Made by a program: the position numbers and the translations under genes
NCBI GenBank assembly: GCA_046537975.1
Contig: JBKHJR010000067.1
Location: 1-14,465 of the forward strand
DNA: 14,465 nucleotides
Origin: JAWLDV01 sp046537975
GTDB lineage: Bacteria > Desulfobacterota > Desulfobulbia > Desulfobulbales > SURF-16
Direction of reading: 5' to 3'
Shown here: positions 1 to 6,673 of the stretch, piece after piece
Position numbering within the stretch: the first letter of the stretch is position 1
Layout of the letters: each line of letters opens with the position of its first letter
Notes under the pieces: generated by a model
Database searches by the model: none
The model's input: the letters and a program-made list of their open reading frames with translations, nothing else
Told to the model about the DNA's origin: nothing

Positions 1-370
1 CCCTCACTCCTTCTCTCCCGTCTTGTTTAGACTCCTTGGAAGGGAAAAGATTCAGCTTTACTGCTGCATTAGCCTGAACTCGTTCTTTGGAAAACAGTCT
101 GTTTTTCTGCTGCTGGAGTTCATGGTTTTTATCTTTGATCTGGCTGACAGCCTGCCTGGCTTCAGCCAGTTGTTTCAGATTCCTGTCGACATGGGATCCG
201 AACCACAAGCTGAAAGCAAGACCGCTGAACATAGCCAGTAAAGCCATGGCCCCAATTGTTTTGTAAAAGATCTGATTGCGCTTTTTGTGCCGCCCCCCGG
301 ATACTTTCTGTTCTCTTTTTCTGGCAAAGGAGCCATGAAGATTAATCAGGCTTGTTGCTGAATACTGCAT
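1..370 (-). CDS. ftsL: FtsL-like cell division protein, 3' end cut by window edge
   Basis: The frame opens at ATG (370-368) behind an excellent ribosome-binding site (AGGAGGTGA, 5 bases upstream) and stays open for 123 codons to the left edge, so the C-terminus is missing. The product has a basic cytoplasmic tail (about residues 17-37, rich in Lys and Arg), one membrane segment (about 38-58) and then a charged heptad-like stretch (about 62-97) that should form a periplasmic coiled coil. This is the FtsL/DivIC layout: a small bitopic protein that links FtsB and FtsQ (DivIC/DivIB) to the septal peptidoglycan synthase. Sequence conservation in this family is very low, so the call rests on topology and on its place 14 bases after rsmH, the standard dcw order. 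An ftsI-type gene would be expected next, outside the window. Confidence 0.8.
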   Translation of the reverse strand, partial: MQYSATSLINLHGSFARKREQKVSGGRHKKRNQIFYKTIGAMALLAMFSGLAFSLWFGSHVDRNLKQLAEARQAVSQIKDKNHELQQQKNRLFSKERVQANAAVKLNLFPSKESKQDGREGVR

Positions 371-384
371 AACTCACCTCCTAA

Positions 385-1275
385 TTACTTTTTGGCAGCA
401 ACCCTCAATCTGGCACTTCGCGCCCTGGGGTTACTGCTGATTTCTTCAGCACTTGGCTTGACCGGCTTTCTGGTGATAACCTCCAAATCTGGCCGTGCTA
501 AAAAGATACTTTTAACCAAACGGTCCTCCAGAGAATGAAAAGAAATTACACAAAATCTACCGCCGGGCTTCAGCCACTTGCTGCCCTGTCCCAAGACCTT
601 CTCCAGATTGTCGAGCTCCTCATTGACAGCTATGCGCAAGGCCTGAAAAACTTTAGTTGCCACGTGAATATTTTTAGGGTGAAATCGTCGCGGCACCGCC
701 TTTTCAATGATGGAAACCAGCTGGTCAGTCGTCCTGATCATTTCTTTTTTACGAAAATCCACAATACGGGCTGCAATTCTACGGGACTGTCTTTCCTGTC
801 CATACTTGTAGAACATGTCAGCCAATTCTTCCTGGCGACAGCTGTTCAACAAATCGGCGGCGGTAACGGCTCTTCTGACATCCATTCTCATATCCAGGGG
901 TTCACTGCGCTGAAAAGAAAAGCCCCGACCACTCTCCTCAAGCTGTAAAGAAGAAAAACCCAGATCAAGGAGGATCCCATCCACTCCGCCAAGACCAGCC
1001 TCTTCTATTACTTCGCTTATCCTGCTGAAATTACAACTAATTATCTCAACCCTTCCACCATAAGATTCGAGGTTCTGCCGGGCACCGGCGACCGCGTCCT
1101 CATCCCAGTCAAGACCGATTACTCTCCCGGACGGGGCGCTGGCCTCTAACAGAGCCGCTGTATGCCCTCCCATCCCCAGGTTGCAGTCCACATAGATACC
1201 GCCATCCCGAGGGGACATCAAATCTACAATCTCCCGAAGAAGAACTGGTTGGTGCAAAGTGGTCCAAGAAATCAA
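385..1275 (-). CDS. rsmH: 16S rRNA (cytosine1402-N4)-methyltransferase RsmH (MraW)
   Basis: This is the SAM-dependent enzyme that N4-methylates C1402 in the decoding centre of 16S rRNA. The 296-residue length is normal for the family (about 300). Visible signatures are the H-x-PVLL-x-E N-terminus (residues 8-15), the SAM-binding loop GMGGHT (34-39), GLDWDEDA just after it, the conserved DLGFSSLQLEESGRGFSF block followed by PLDMRMD, AVNEEL, and VISFHSLEDR near the C-terminus. The reading frame begins at TTG (1275-1273), which overlaps the TGA stop of mraZ (1274-1272). No in-frame ATG precedes the conserved HQPVLL motif, so TTG is the likely start, read by translational coupling since only a weak GGG lies upstream. 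It sits between mraZ and ftsL as in most bacteria. Confidence 0.96.
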   Translation of the reverse strand: MISWTTLHQPVLLREIVDLMSPRDGGIYVDCNLGMGGHTAALLEASAPSGRVIGLDWDEDAVAGARQNLESYGGRVEIISCNFSRISEVIEEAGLGGVDGILLDLGFSSLQLEESGRGFSFQRSEPLDMRMDVRRAVTAADLLNSCRQEELADMFYKYGQERQSRRIAARIVDFRKKEMIRTTDQLVSIIEKAVPRRFHPKNIHVATKVFQALRIAVNEELDNLEKVLGQGSKWLKPGGRFCVISFHSLEDRLVKSIFLARPDLEVITRKPVKPSAEEISSNPRARSARLRVAAKK

Positions 1276-1760
1276 AACATACCCAGATCACGAAAAGTCT
1301 CATCAAAGTCAATAAAATCCTGTTCACTGGGATAGCTCTCAGAATCCCAGGTTTCCTTGGGCCAGACCTCAAAAAAAGTAATCATGCCGTTCATGATTAT
1401 CTCATTTTGTAATCCTATATCAGTACGGTGTTTGGCAGGGATAAGTATGCGCCCATTCTTGTCAAGCTGGCATTCCACGGAGCCGCCGACCAGGTAGCGT
1501 ATCATCATATCAATCTTGGGCTTCTGCTTGTCCAGGCTGAGGAGGGCTTTTTCCTTTTTCTCCCACTCAGACAAAGGATAGACGCGCAGACACTTGCGCC
1601 AGGGAGGGGTGATCAAAAGGCGGTCGTCGTAATGGCGCATGAGCACATCCCGGAAGCGGGAGGGAATATTTATCCTCCCTTTTCCATCCAGGATATGTTC
1701 AGATCTGCCCCGGAAACGGCAGACATGAAGTGAGGTATTGCTATCCCCGGCTGTTACCAA
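1272..1760 (-). CDS. mraZ: MraZ transcriptional regulator / division cluster protein
   Basis: MraZ is a ring-forming DNA-binding protein with two AbrB-like (SpoVT/AbrB) half-barrels that represses the dcw operon, including itself. Both repeats are clear: one around residues 18-40 (SEHILDGKGRINIPSRFR) and one around 94-116 (ECQLDKNGRILIPAKHR). Each carries the D-x-x-GR-x-x-IP core with its DNA-contacting Arg. At 162 residues it is longer than usual (about 143-150). The extra residues lie mainly at the N-terminus, because the frame opens at TTG (1760) and the canonical F-R-G-R-S-E-H start comes about 16 residues later. TTG is preferred because GGAGG stands 9 bases upstream and no ATG or GTG is in frame near FRGRSEH. 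The stop overlaps the rsmH start. Probable operator repeats lie just upstream (1773-1802). Confidence 0.94.
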   Translation of the reverse strand: MVTAGDSNTSLHVCRFRGRSEHILDGKGRINIPSRFRDVLMRHYDDRLLITPPWRKCLRVYPLSEWEKKEKALLSLDKQKPKIDMMIRYLVGGSVECQLDKNGRILIPAKHRTDIGLQNEIIMNGMITFFEVWPKETWDSESYPSEQDFIDFDETFRDLGMF

Positions 1761-1772
1761 TTATCTCTACCT

Positions 1773-1802
1773 CCACCAAATTAGGTCACTTTGCACCATT
1801 TT
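1773..1802 (-). promoter_or_regulatory. Probable MraZ operator: three 10-bp direct repeats
   Basis: Read on the minus strand from 1802 to 1773 there are three consecutive decamers, AAAATGGTGC, AAAGTGACCT and AATTTGGTGG, each with AA at positions 1-2 and TG at positions 5-6. MraZ is known to bind tandem roughly 10-bp repeats with a TG-containing core (AAAGTG-like in mollicutes, TGGG-like in Escherichia coli) upstream of its own gene. Position between the promoter and the mraZ start fits autorepression. Assignment is by pattern and position only. Confidence 0.6.
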
Positions 1803-1806
1803 CTAT

Positions 1807-1836
1807 TTTATACGTTCCAGGGCCCCGACCTGTCAA
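1807..1836 (-). promoter_or_regulatory. Probable sigma70-type promoter of mraZ-rsmH-ftsL
   Basis: On the minus strand a perfect -35 box TTGACA (1836-1831) is followed by an 18-base spacer and TATAAA (1812-1807), which matches the -10 consensus at five of six positions. Transcription would begin near 1800, about 40 bases before the mraZ start, placing the MraZ-type repeats at the start of the transcript. Confidence 0.75.
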
Positions 1837-2128
1837 GAAAATTTTTTTCAAACTTTTTGGAGTTTTTTTTCGATAAGGACAAACTAATACAGATATAGCA
1901 CACACCGGGAAAATGAATACAACATGTGGTAGGTAAAAAAGGGAAAAGGGGGTTTACCGGAAGATACTAAAAAAACGAGAAAAATCTTGATAAGAGGTGG
2001 ATATAACGGGATACCGCAGTTTGCCTATGAACAACCGGAATTCAAAGAGGTAGTACGGTGGTATGACAACAGAGGGATAAGACTTTTTTTTCTGATGGGG
2101 CTGGCTGGTTCAGAGAGACCGTTACTTC
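1837..2128. other. Intergenic region without a recognisable gene
   Basis: The stretch between the mraZ promoter and the end of the TPR gene holds no convincing coding region. A plus-strand frame from TTG at 1987 to 2199 encodes 70 residues with no recognised family and runs into the TPR gene. The region contains A- and T-runs (1843-1849, 1863-1870 and 2085-2092) and a purine-rich patch (1934-1952). No stable hairpin followed by T residues was found for the TPR gene. Confidence 0.4.
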
Positions 2129-2728
2129 CTAATTCTGTTTTATCTGTTCTACTAAGTCTGATACCAATGTGCCGTCAGGGGCCTTGGCATCAGGCTTGAT
2201 CTGAACGATCTTTTCCCATGACTTGATGGCCCCTTCTCTGTTATCCAGATCTGAATAAAGGACCACACCTTTATTGAACATGGCCTGGGTATGCTTGGGA
2301 TCAGCTGCCACCGCCTCATCAAACTTTTCGACCGCCTTTTCCGGTTGACCGCTCCGGCGGTACATCACTCCCAAATCAGTGAGAACATTGGGATCGCCGG
2401 GGGAGAGTTCCAGAAACTTTTTATAGGCATCAATGGCCTTAGCATGCTTTTGCTGATCAAAATATAAGTTCCCCAGTGCCCGCCAGGCCGAGGTATTTTG
2501 GGGATTGGCCTCAACTTCTTTCTCAAGGGCTGCCAGGCTCTGTCTGTTCTGGCTGGACTCAGCAGCAGGACCATGATCGTGGCTACTTTGGCCGCCGGTA
2601 AAAGAATCAAGCTTATAAACACTTAGGACAACTCCACCCAGAAAGCCCACGACTAAACCGATAATGACGTACTGGATCATGGTTGCCTTTTTCACATAAC
2701 CTGCATGACTATCTTGCTGCTGGTCCAT
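2129..2728 (-). CDS. Membrane-anchored tetratricopeptide repeat protein
   Basis: A 199-residue protein with a short polar N-terminus, one membrane segment (about residues 17-38), a His/Ser/Gly-rich linker, and about three TPR units (roughly 78-111, 112-145 and 146-179) with typical W-x-x-LG-x-x-Y and A-x-x-x-Y/F-x-x-x-L-x-x-x-P positions. The C-terminus (GTLVSDLVEQIKQ) follows the last repeat directly. The TPR part would face the periplasm or outer side of the membrane and act as a protein-docking platform. The layout resembles the TPR half of NrfG/CcmH-type cytochrome c maturation proteins, but no heme-maturation gene is nearby, so no specific function is assigned. The start ATG (2728) has AGAGGG 3-4 bases upstream. 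It is transcribed alone from its own promoter, divergent from korA. Confidence 0.85.
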   Translation of the reverse strand: MDQQQDSHAGYVKKATMIQYVIIGLVVGFLGGVVLSVYKLDSFTGGQSSHDHGPAAESSQNRQSLAALEKEVEANPQNTSAWRALGNLYFDQQKHAKAIDAYKKFLELSPGDPNVLTDLGVMYRRSGQPEKAVEKFDEAVAADPKHTQAMFNKGVVLYSDLDNREGAIKSWEKIVQIKPDAKAPDGTLVSDLVEQIKQN

Positions 2729-2793
2729 TTTCCCTCTTATTGCTGATAAGAATTTGTAAGTATCAGGGTTGAACTTCTCTACCGGTAAACTGA

Positions 2794-2822
2794 ATTCTAA
2801 ACTTTCTAATTGAAACTGTCAA
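2794..2822 (-). promoter_or_regulatory. Strong sigma70-type promoter of the TPR gene
   Basis: On the minus strand TTGACA (2822-2817), a 17-base spacer and TAGAAT (2799-2794) form an almost perfect promoter. It points into the TPR gene, with transcription expected to start near 2787, giving a leader of about 60 bases. Confidence 0.75.
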
Positions 2823-2943
2823 CGCAATATGCATACAAAAATACTTCCCGGCAAAATAAAAAGAAAGTTCCATAATAGCCCTTCGGATCTCCCTGTTTTT
2901 TCATTAAAGCCTGCTCCTTCAGGAGGGATTGTTCTGCCGAGAA

Positions 2944-2961
2944 TGTTTAATTAGTTCACAA
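2944..2961 (+). promoter_or_regulatory. Possible Rex-type redox operator upstream of korA
   Basis: The sequence TGTTTAA-TTAG-TTCACAA has the 7-4-7 spacing of Rex operators (TTGTGAA-N4-TTCACAA). The right half-site is exact, the left matches only four of seven. Control of a ferredoxin-reducing enzyme by the NADH/NAD+ sensor Rex would make sense, but one good half-site in AT-rich DNA can arise by chance. Confidence 0.2.
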
Positions 2962-3055
2962 CGTCCTTTTTCTTCTTGCCTGCCGGAAAACACCTTTGAT
3001 AAGCTGGATGTATAGCTGCAAACCATAACGTTTCAAGCAGGGAAAAGGAGAGGAT

Positions 3056-4783
3056 ATGGATATTACTATCAGGATAGGAGGGGCAGCCGGTCAGGGGCTG
3101 CAATCCATCGGCTCCGCCCTGACCGCATTGCTGGCCAGGGAAGGTTACCATGTCTTCAGTCACCAGAATTATATGTCCCGCATCCGGGGAGGGCACAATT
3201 TCTACCAGATCCGGCTGGCTGATCGGCCGCTTGCCGCTTCCAGGGAAAAAGTGGATATCCTGGTGGCTCTGGACCGGGAAACTATTGACCGGCATCACGC
3301 CACCCTCAGCAACCACGGCCTGGTAATCTCCGACCAGGAAAGCCTGAAGGAGGAATTTGCAGAAAAACACTATCTGAATGTCCCGGCTGTACGTCTAACC
3401 AAGGAAGCCGGAATAAACAAGATAATGGCCAACTCTGTGACCATTGGTGCCTTGCTGAGCGGTCTGGGGCTGGGCCTTGATTCTTTCAACGAAGTAATCC
3501 GTCAGGCACTGTCCAAAAAGGGGGAAGATATAATTGAAGACAACCTCGAGGCTGCCCGCCTGGGAAGAGATCATATCAACAATCAAGGAGGCTGGCCCCG
3601 GGAATTGAAGGCCGGCAAAAGCAAACCCGGAGAATTAAGGATCTTAAGCGGCAACCAGGGCATCGGCTATGGGGCCCTGGTTTCGGGGTGTCGGTTCTAC
3701 AGCGCCTATCCCATGACTCCGTCCACCGGGATCATGATCTATCTGGCTGCCAAGGCCCAAAAGCACGGAATAGTAGTGGAACAGGCAGAAGATGAAATCG
3801 CCGCCATAAATATGGCGATCGGTGCCTCCTTCGGTGGGGTTAGGGCCATGACCGGGACCTCCGGCGGCGGCTTTGCCCTGATGAATGAAGGACTGTCCCT
3901 GGCTGGCATAACCGAGACCCCCTTGGTTATAGCAGAGGTTCAGCGGCCCGGTCCAGCCACCGGCCTGCCCACCAGAACAGAACAGGGGGATCTGCTCTTT
4001 GTCCTCCATGCCGGCCACGGCGAATTTGCCAAGGTTCTAATGGCCCCGGGACATCCGGCGCAGGCCGTGGAACTGACCAACAGGGCCTTTGAACTGGCGG
4101 AAAAATACCAGATTCCGGTAATAGTCCAGTCTGATCAGTACCTGGCAGACTCGGAATGGACCTATACGGAACTGAATACGGACAACTTACAATACCAAGA
4201 TCATAGATTACGCCAAGAGAATCAGATCCCGGCGAACTATAAACGCTACGCTTTGAACAACAGCGGCATTTCTCCCTTGGCGGTACCGGGAAAGGGAGAA
4301 GGGCTGGTGGTGGCTGACAGTGACGAACACGACGAAGAAGGCCATATCATCGAAGATGCTGAAACCAGAACAAAGATGGTGGAAAAACGCTTGAGCAGCA
4401 AAATGGTTTCACTTAAAGAAGAGATCCGACCCCCGGAGTTATACGGCTCCGAAAAACCAAGGGTGATTCTGGCCGGCTTCGGCTCCACTTACGGGATAAT
4501 GCGGGAGGCTGTGGACAATCTGGCTGAGCGGGAAGAGATAGCCTGCCTGCATTTTGCCGAACTCTGGCCTTTCCCGGGCACAGATGAATTCGATTTTCTT
4601 GCAATTCTGAAGGAGGCGAAACTCGCCATCTGTGTGGAAAATAACATATCCGGACAATTTGCCAGGCTGATCAGGGCTGAAACCGGTTTCTCCTTCAGCG
4701 CCTCAATAAGAAAATACGACGGCAGGCCCTTTTTGCTGGAACCATTTTTAGGAGAGATTGATGAGCACCTCAAACGAATTTAA
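3056..4783 (+). CDS. korA: 2-oxoacid:ferredoxin oxidoreductase, fused gamma-alpha subunit
   Basis: This is the large subunit of a thiamine-diphosphate enzyme that oxidatively decarboxylates a 2-oxoacid (2-oxoglutarate is most likely) to an acyl-CoA and reduces ferredoxin, or runs in reverse to fix CO2. At 575 residues it fuses two subunits. Residues 1 to about 185 are the gamma domain (GGAAGQG at 8-14, RIRGGHN at 42-48). From about 193 comes the alpha domain I with the substrate-binding YPMTPST motif (218-224), GTSGGGFALMNE, and GPATGLPTRTEQGD (299-312). About 455-575 is a transketolase-C-like domain. The start ATG has AAGGAG 6 bases upstream. It overlaps korB by 23 bases, so the two are one operon. 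No separate ferredoxin-like delta subunit is present. Exact 2-oxoacid preference cannot be read from sequence by eye. Confidence 0.92.
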   Translation: MDITIRIGGAAGQGLQSIGSALTALLAREGYHVFSHQNYMSRIRGGHNFYQIRLADRPLAASREKVDILVALDRETIDRHHATLSNHGLVISDQESLKEEFAEKHYLNVPAVRLTKEAGINKIMANSVTIGALLSGLGLGLDSFNEVIRQALSKKGEDIIEDNLEAARLGRDHINNQGGWPRELKAGKSKPGELRILSGNQGIGYGALVSGCRFYSAYPMTPSTGIMIYLAAKAQKHGIVVEQAEDEIAAINMAIGASFGGVRAMTGTSGGGFALMNEGLSLAGITETPLVIAEVQRPGPATGLPTRTEQGDLLFVLHAGHGEFAKVLMAPGHPAQAVELTNRAFELAEKYQIPVIVQSDQYLADSEWTYTELNTDNLQYQDHRLRQENQIPANYKRYALNNSGISPLAVPGKGEGLVVADSDEHDEEGHIIEDAETRTKMVEKRLSSKMVSLKEEIRPPELYGSEKPRVILAGFGSTYGIMREAVDNLAEREEIACLHFAELWPFPGTDEFDFLAILKEAKLAICVENNISGQFARLIRAETGFSFSASIRKYDGRPFLLEPFLGEIDEHLKRI

Positions 4784-5624
4784 ATCAGACAGAAAAACCG
4801 CCTGGTGCCCGGGCTGCGGGAACTTTGCCATCCTGAAAACCCTTCAGGAGGCCCTGGCGGAAATGGGACTCAGCCCCGGGGAAGTTGCGGTGGTCTCAGG
4901 TATCGGCCAGTCAGGCAAACTTCCCCATTATATGAAGTGCCATACTTTCAACGGCCTGCACGGCAGGACCCTGCCGGTAGCCACCGGGCTGGCCCTGAGC
5001 AATCATGATATGCGAGTCCTCGCCGTGGCCGGGGACGGCGACTGCTACGGAGAAGGAGGTAACCATCTTCTGCATGCCATCCGCCGCAACATCAATGTAA
5101 CACTGCTGGTCCACAACAACCAGATCTACGGACTCACCAAGGGGCAGGCCTCCCCCACCTCCCTGCCGGAGCTGCCCAGCAAGACCCAGCCCTTCGGCAA
5201 CCCCTCCGAACCTCTCAACCCCCTGGCCCTGGCCATAGCCATGAACTGCGGCTTTGTAGCCCGGGGATTTGCCGGAGGAGAAGGATTACCCGACCTCAAG
5301 GAGCTGATAAAAAAAGCGGTAAACCATCCCGGTTTTGCCCTGGTGGATATCTTCCAGAACTGTATAACCTTCAACAGGATAAACACAGTAAAATGGTATA
5401 AGGAACACACCTACTTTCTGGAGGAAGAATATGAACCCGGCGACCGCCAGACCGCCTTCCAGCGGGCCCTCGAAAACGGAGAAAAATTGCCGCTCGGCCT
5501 TTTCTACCACAGTACGGAAAGGTCTGCCATGGCAGAGAAAATTCCGGTGCTTGGCAGCAAGCCTCTGATTGACCAGCCCTTTAATCGGGAGGAGGCCCTG
5601 GCTGAAATCGGGGAATTCGGGTAG
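4761..5624 (+). CDS. korB: 2-oxoacid:ferredoxin oxidoreductase, beta (TPP-binding) subunit
   Basis: The partner of KorA binds thiamine diphosphate and the [4Fe-4S] cluster that passes electrons to ferredoxin. In the 287-residue product, WCPGCG (C16, C19) supplies two cluster ligands, GDGD (91-94) with NN (119-120) is the TPP/Mg2+ motif, and C201 (FQNC) matches the C-terminal ligand. The loop that usually reads GIGC reads GIGQ (Q50) here, with a nearby C60 that may substitute. The ATG at 4761 is chosen over a TTG one codon upstream because AGGAG stands 6 bases before it. The length and the QIYGLTKGQASPTS block are typical of KorB. It starts inside the last codons of korA, so translation is coupled. 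The next gene converges from the other strand. Confidence 0.93.
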   Translation: MSTSNEFKSDRKTAWCPGCGNFAILKTLQEALAEMGLSPGEVAVVSGIGQSGKLPHYMKCHTFNGLHGRTLPVATGLALSNHDMRVLAVAGDGDCYGEGGNHLLHAIRRNINVTLLVHNNQIYGLTKGQASPTSLPELPSKTQPFGNPSEPLNPLALAIAMNCGFVARGFAGGEGLPDLKELIKKAVNHPGFALVDIFQNCITFNRINTVKWYKEHTYFLEEEYEPGDRQTAFQRALENGEKLPLGLFYHSTERSAMAEKIPVLGSKPLIDQPFNREEALAEIGEFG

Positions 5625-5697
5625 GTGGACAGTGTTTTTTCCCTTCAGAGGAAAACAGGCAACTGAGGCTGCCCGGAAGTTTCTACCCTGAAAAACC

Positions 5698-6147
5698 TTA
5701 AAAGGCATCCGGGGCCTCAGGAGGCAGTTCATTCTCATCAAAGGGCATTACCCCGAAAACGGTCATCAGGGCCTCAATCCGGTTCAGCAGATCCTGCCGA
5801 TCAAATTCAGGCACACTGCCTTGAAGTGCCTGCTCAACTAACTGCCGGAGCTCATGATAGTTCAGGGCCCTATGCCAGATCCCTTTCCGCTGTAGTAATT
5901 CGTGGAGGCGTAGATCGTCCTCCAGGAGTTCATTTTGCCGATTTACCGTCTCACTGTCCCACCAGTCCGAGTTCAGGGCTACCCACTGCATGGCTGACCA
6001 CACAGCGTCATAGAGTACTGCTACAGCATCAGGCAGCTTGCCCTCGTAGAGACGGCGCCGTCCGGAGCGCAGATGAAGCCTGGCCCGCATCAGCAGGACC
6101 TCATCTTCCGCCATGTTCTCCTCATCAATCAGCCCGAAATGCGGCAT
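5698..6147 (-). CDS. Small helical protein, HEPN-like, function unknown
   Basis: The 149-residue product has no family I can name with certainty. It looks all-helical: an N-terminal pair of helices (about residues 13-58: RARLHLRSGRRRLYEGK followed by LPDAVAVLYDAVWSAMQW), a Trp/Asp-rich turn (59-64), and helices to about 128, ending in an acidic proline-rich tail. The early pattern of a basic helix, a short G-K turn and an A-x-x-x-L-Y-x-A helix resembles HEPN domains. R93-x4-H98 (RALNYH) fits the R-x4-6-H motif of HEPN ribonucleases. No nucleotidyltransferase (MNT) partner is adjacent. The ATG at 6147 has only AAAGG 9 bases upstream. An internal ATG (6114) follows GAGGAG closely and is an alternative start. 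It lies 31 bases after sixA, probably in the same transcript. Confidence 0.7.
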   Translation of the reverse strand: MPHFGLIDEENMAEDEVLLMRARLHLRSGRRRLYEGKLPDAVAVLYDAVWSAMQWVALNSDWWDSETVNRQNELLEDDLRLHELLQRKGIWHRALNYHELRQLVEQALQGSVPEFDRQDLLNRIEALMTVFGVMPFDENELPPEAPDAF

Positions 6148-6178
6148 GCGAGGCGACCTTTAAAATTTAAATTCAAAT

Positions 6179-6637
6179 TCAACCAATACGAGGCATCAAA
6201 GCCCAGCGGATAAGCCAGGAATCATCTTCATCTTTATCCAGACAGACGATACCACCGTTCTGAAATTTAAAAACCTTAACTTCAGGCAAACCGACCACCA
6301 GAGCGGAAGTCAATTTCTCCAGGAAAGGCAGGTGACTAACCAGCATAAGGTTATCCCCGTTATCCAAATCCGGGGCCAGGGACATAGGATCGTCCAGGGC
6401 CTTAAGACCGGCCATCTCCTGAACCCCTCCGGCCGGTTCCAGGATAGAGGCAAAGATCTCCGCGGTCTGTCTGGCCCTCTTTTTGCCGCTGTGCCTGATT
6501 CCAGACGGTTTTATCCCGTACCTGGAGGCCACCTCTGCTATACGCTGGACTTCGCTTCTTCCCTCTTCCGAAAGACCTTTTTCGGGATCCGTTTCCTTGG
6601 TCATAGCCTTGCCGTGCTGAACCAGATAAAGTGCCAT
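6179..6637 (-). CDS. sixA: SixA-like phosphohistidine phosphatase (histidine phosphatase superfamily)
   Basis: A 152-residue single-domain protein of the branch-1 histidine phosphatase fold. SixA proteins remove phosphate from phosphohistidine, for example on HPt domains or PTS proteins. The catalytic His is H8 in LVQHGKA, where the common R-H-G triplet reads Q-H-G. Other family blocks are LSEEG (about 22-26), the second phosphate-contacting Arg region RARQTAE, and the second catalytic His in LMLVSHLPF. The length matches E. coli SixA (161). The ATG at 6637 is supported by a perfect AAAGGAGG 7 bases upstream. It lies 36 bases after the Smr gene and 31 bases before the HEPN-like gene. The Q-for-R change may be a subfamily trait; activity cannot be judged. 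No histidine kinase or PTS gene is in view to suggest a target. Confidence 0.88.
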   Translation of the reverse strand: MALYLVQHGKAMTKETDPEKGLSEEGRSEVQRIAEVASRYGIKPSGIRHSGKKRARQTAEIFASILEPAGGVQEMAGLKALDDPMSLAPDLDNGDNLMLVSHLPFLEKLTSALVVGLPEVKVFKFQNGGIVCLDKDEDDSWLIRWALMPRIG

Positions 6638-6673
6638 AGCCAGCCTCCTTTGAAAAATTGAAGACTCTTCCCT

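Larger units (their letters stand above)
2729..3055. other. Divergent control region between the TPR gene and korAB
   Basis: This 327-base region holds the minus-strand TPR promoter (2794-2822). On the plus side there is no equally good korA promoter. The best -10 candidate is CATAAT (2871-2876), with only a poor -35 partner. A small hairpin-capable palindrome (CTCCT-TC-AGGAG) lies at 2914-2925, and a Rex-like sequence at 2944-2961. A 41-codon plus-strand frame (2829-2954) has no ribosome-binding site and is not called. Confidence 0.45.

Noticed and set aside
535..948. 137-codon plus-strand frame opposite rsmH
   Set aside because: It lies wholly inside rsmH on the other strand, has no family resemblance, and rsmH is unmistakable.
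2829..2954. 41-codon plus-strand frame between the TPR gene and korA
   Set aside because: ATG start but no ribosome-binding site, no recognisable protein, and it crosses likely promoter elements.
3644..4018. 124-codon minus-strand frame opposite korA
   Set aside because: It is the shadow of the conserved alpha domain of KorA; GC-rich codons leave the opposite frame open.
5619..5688. GGGTAG...CTACCC and CCTTCAG...CTGAGG complementary arms between korB and the HEPN-like gene
   Set aside because: Considered as a bidirectional terminator, but stems are short or far apart and no T-run follows on either strand.
5286..5741. 151-codon minus-strand frame over the end of korB
   Set aside because: Overlaps both korB and the HEPN-like gene; no motif or ribosome-binding site supports it.
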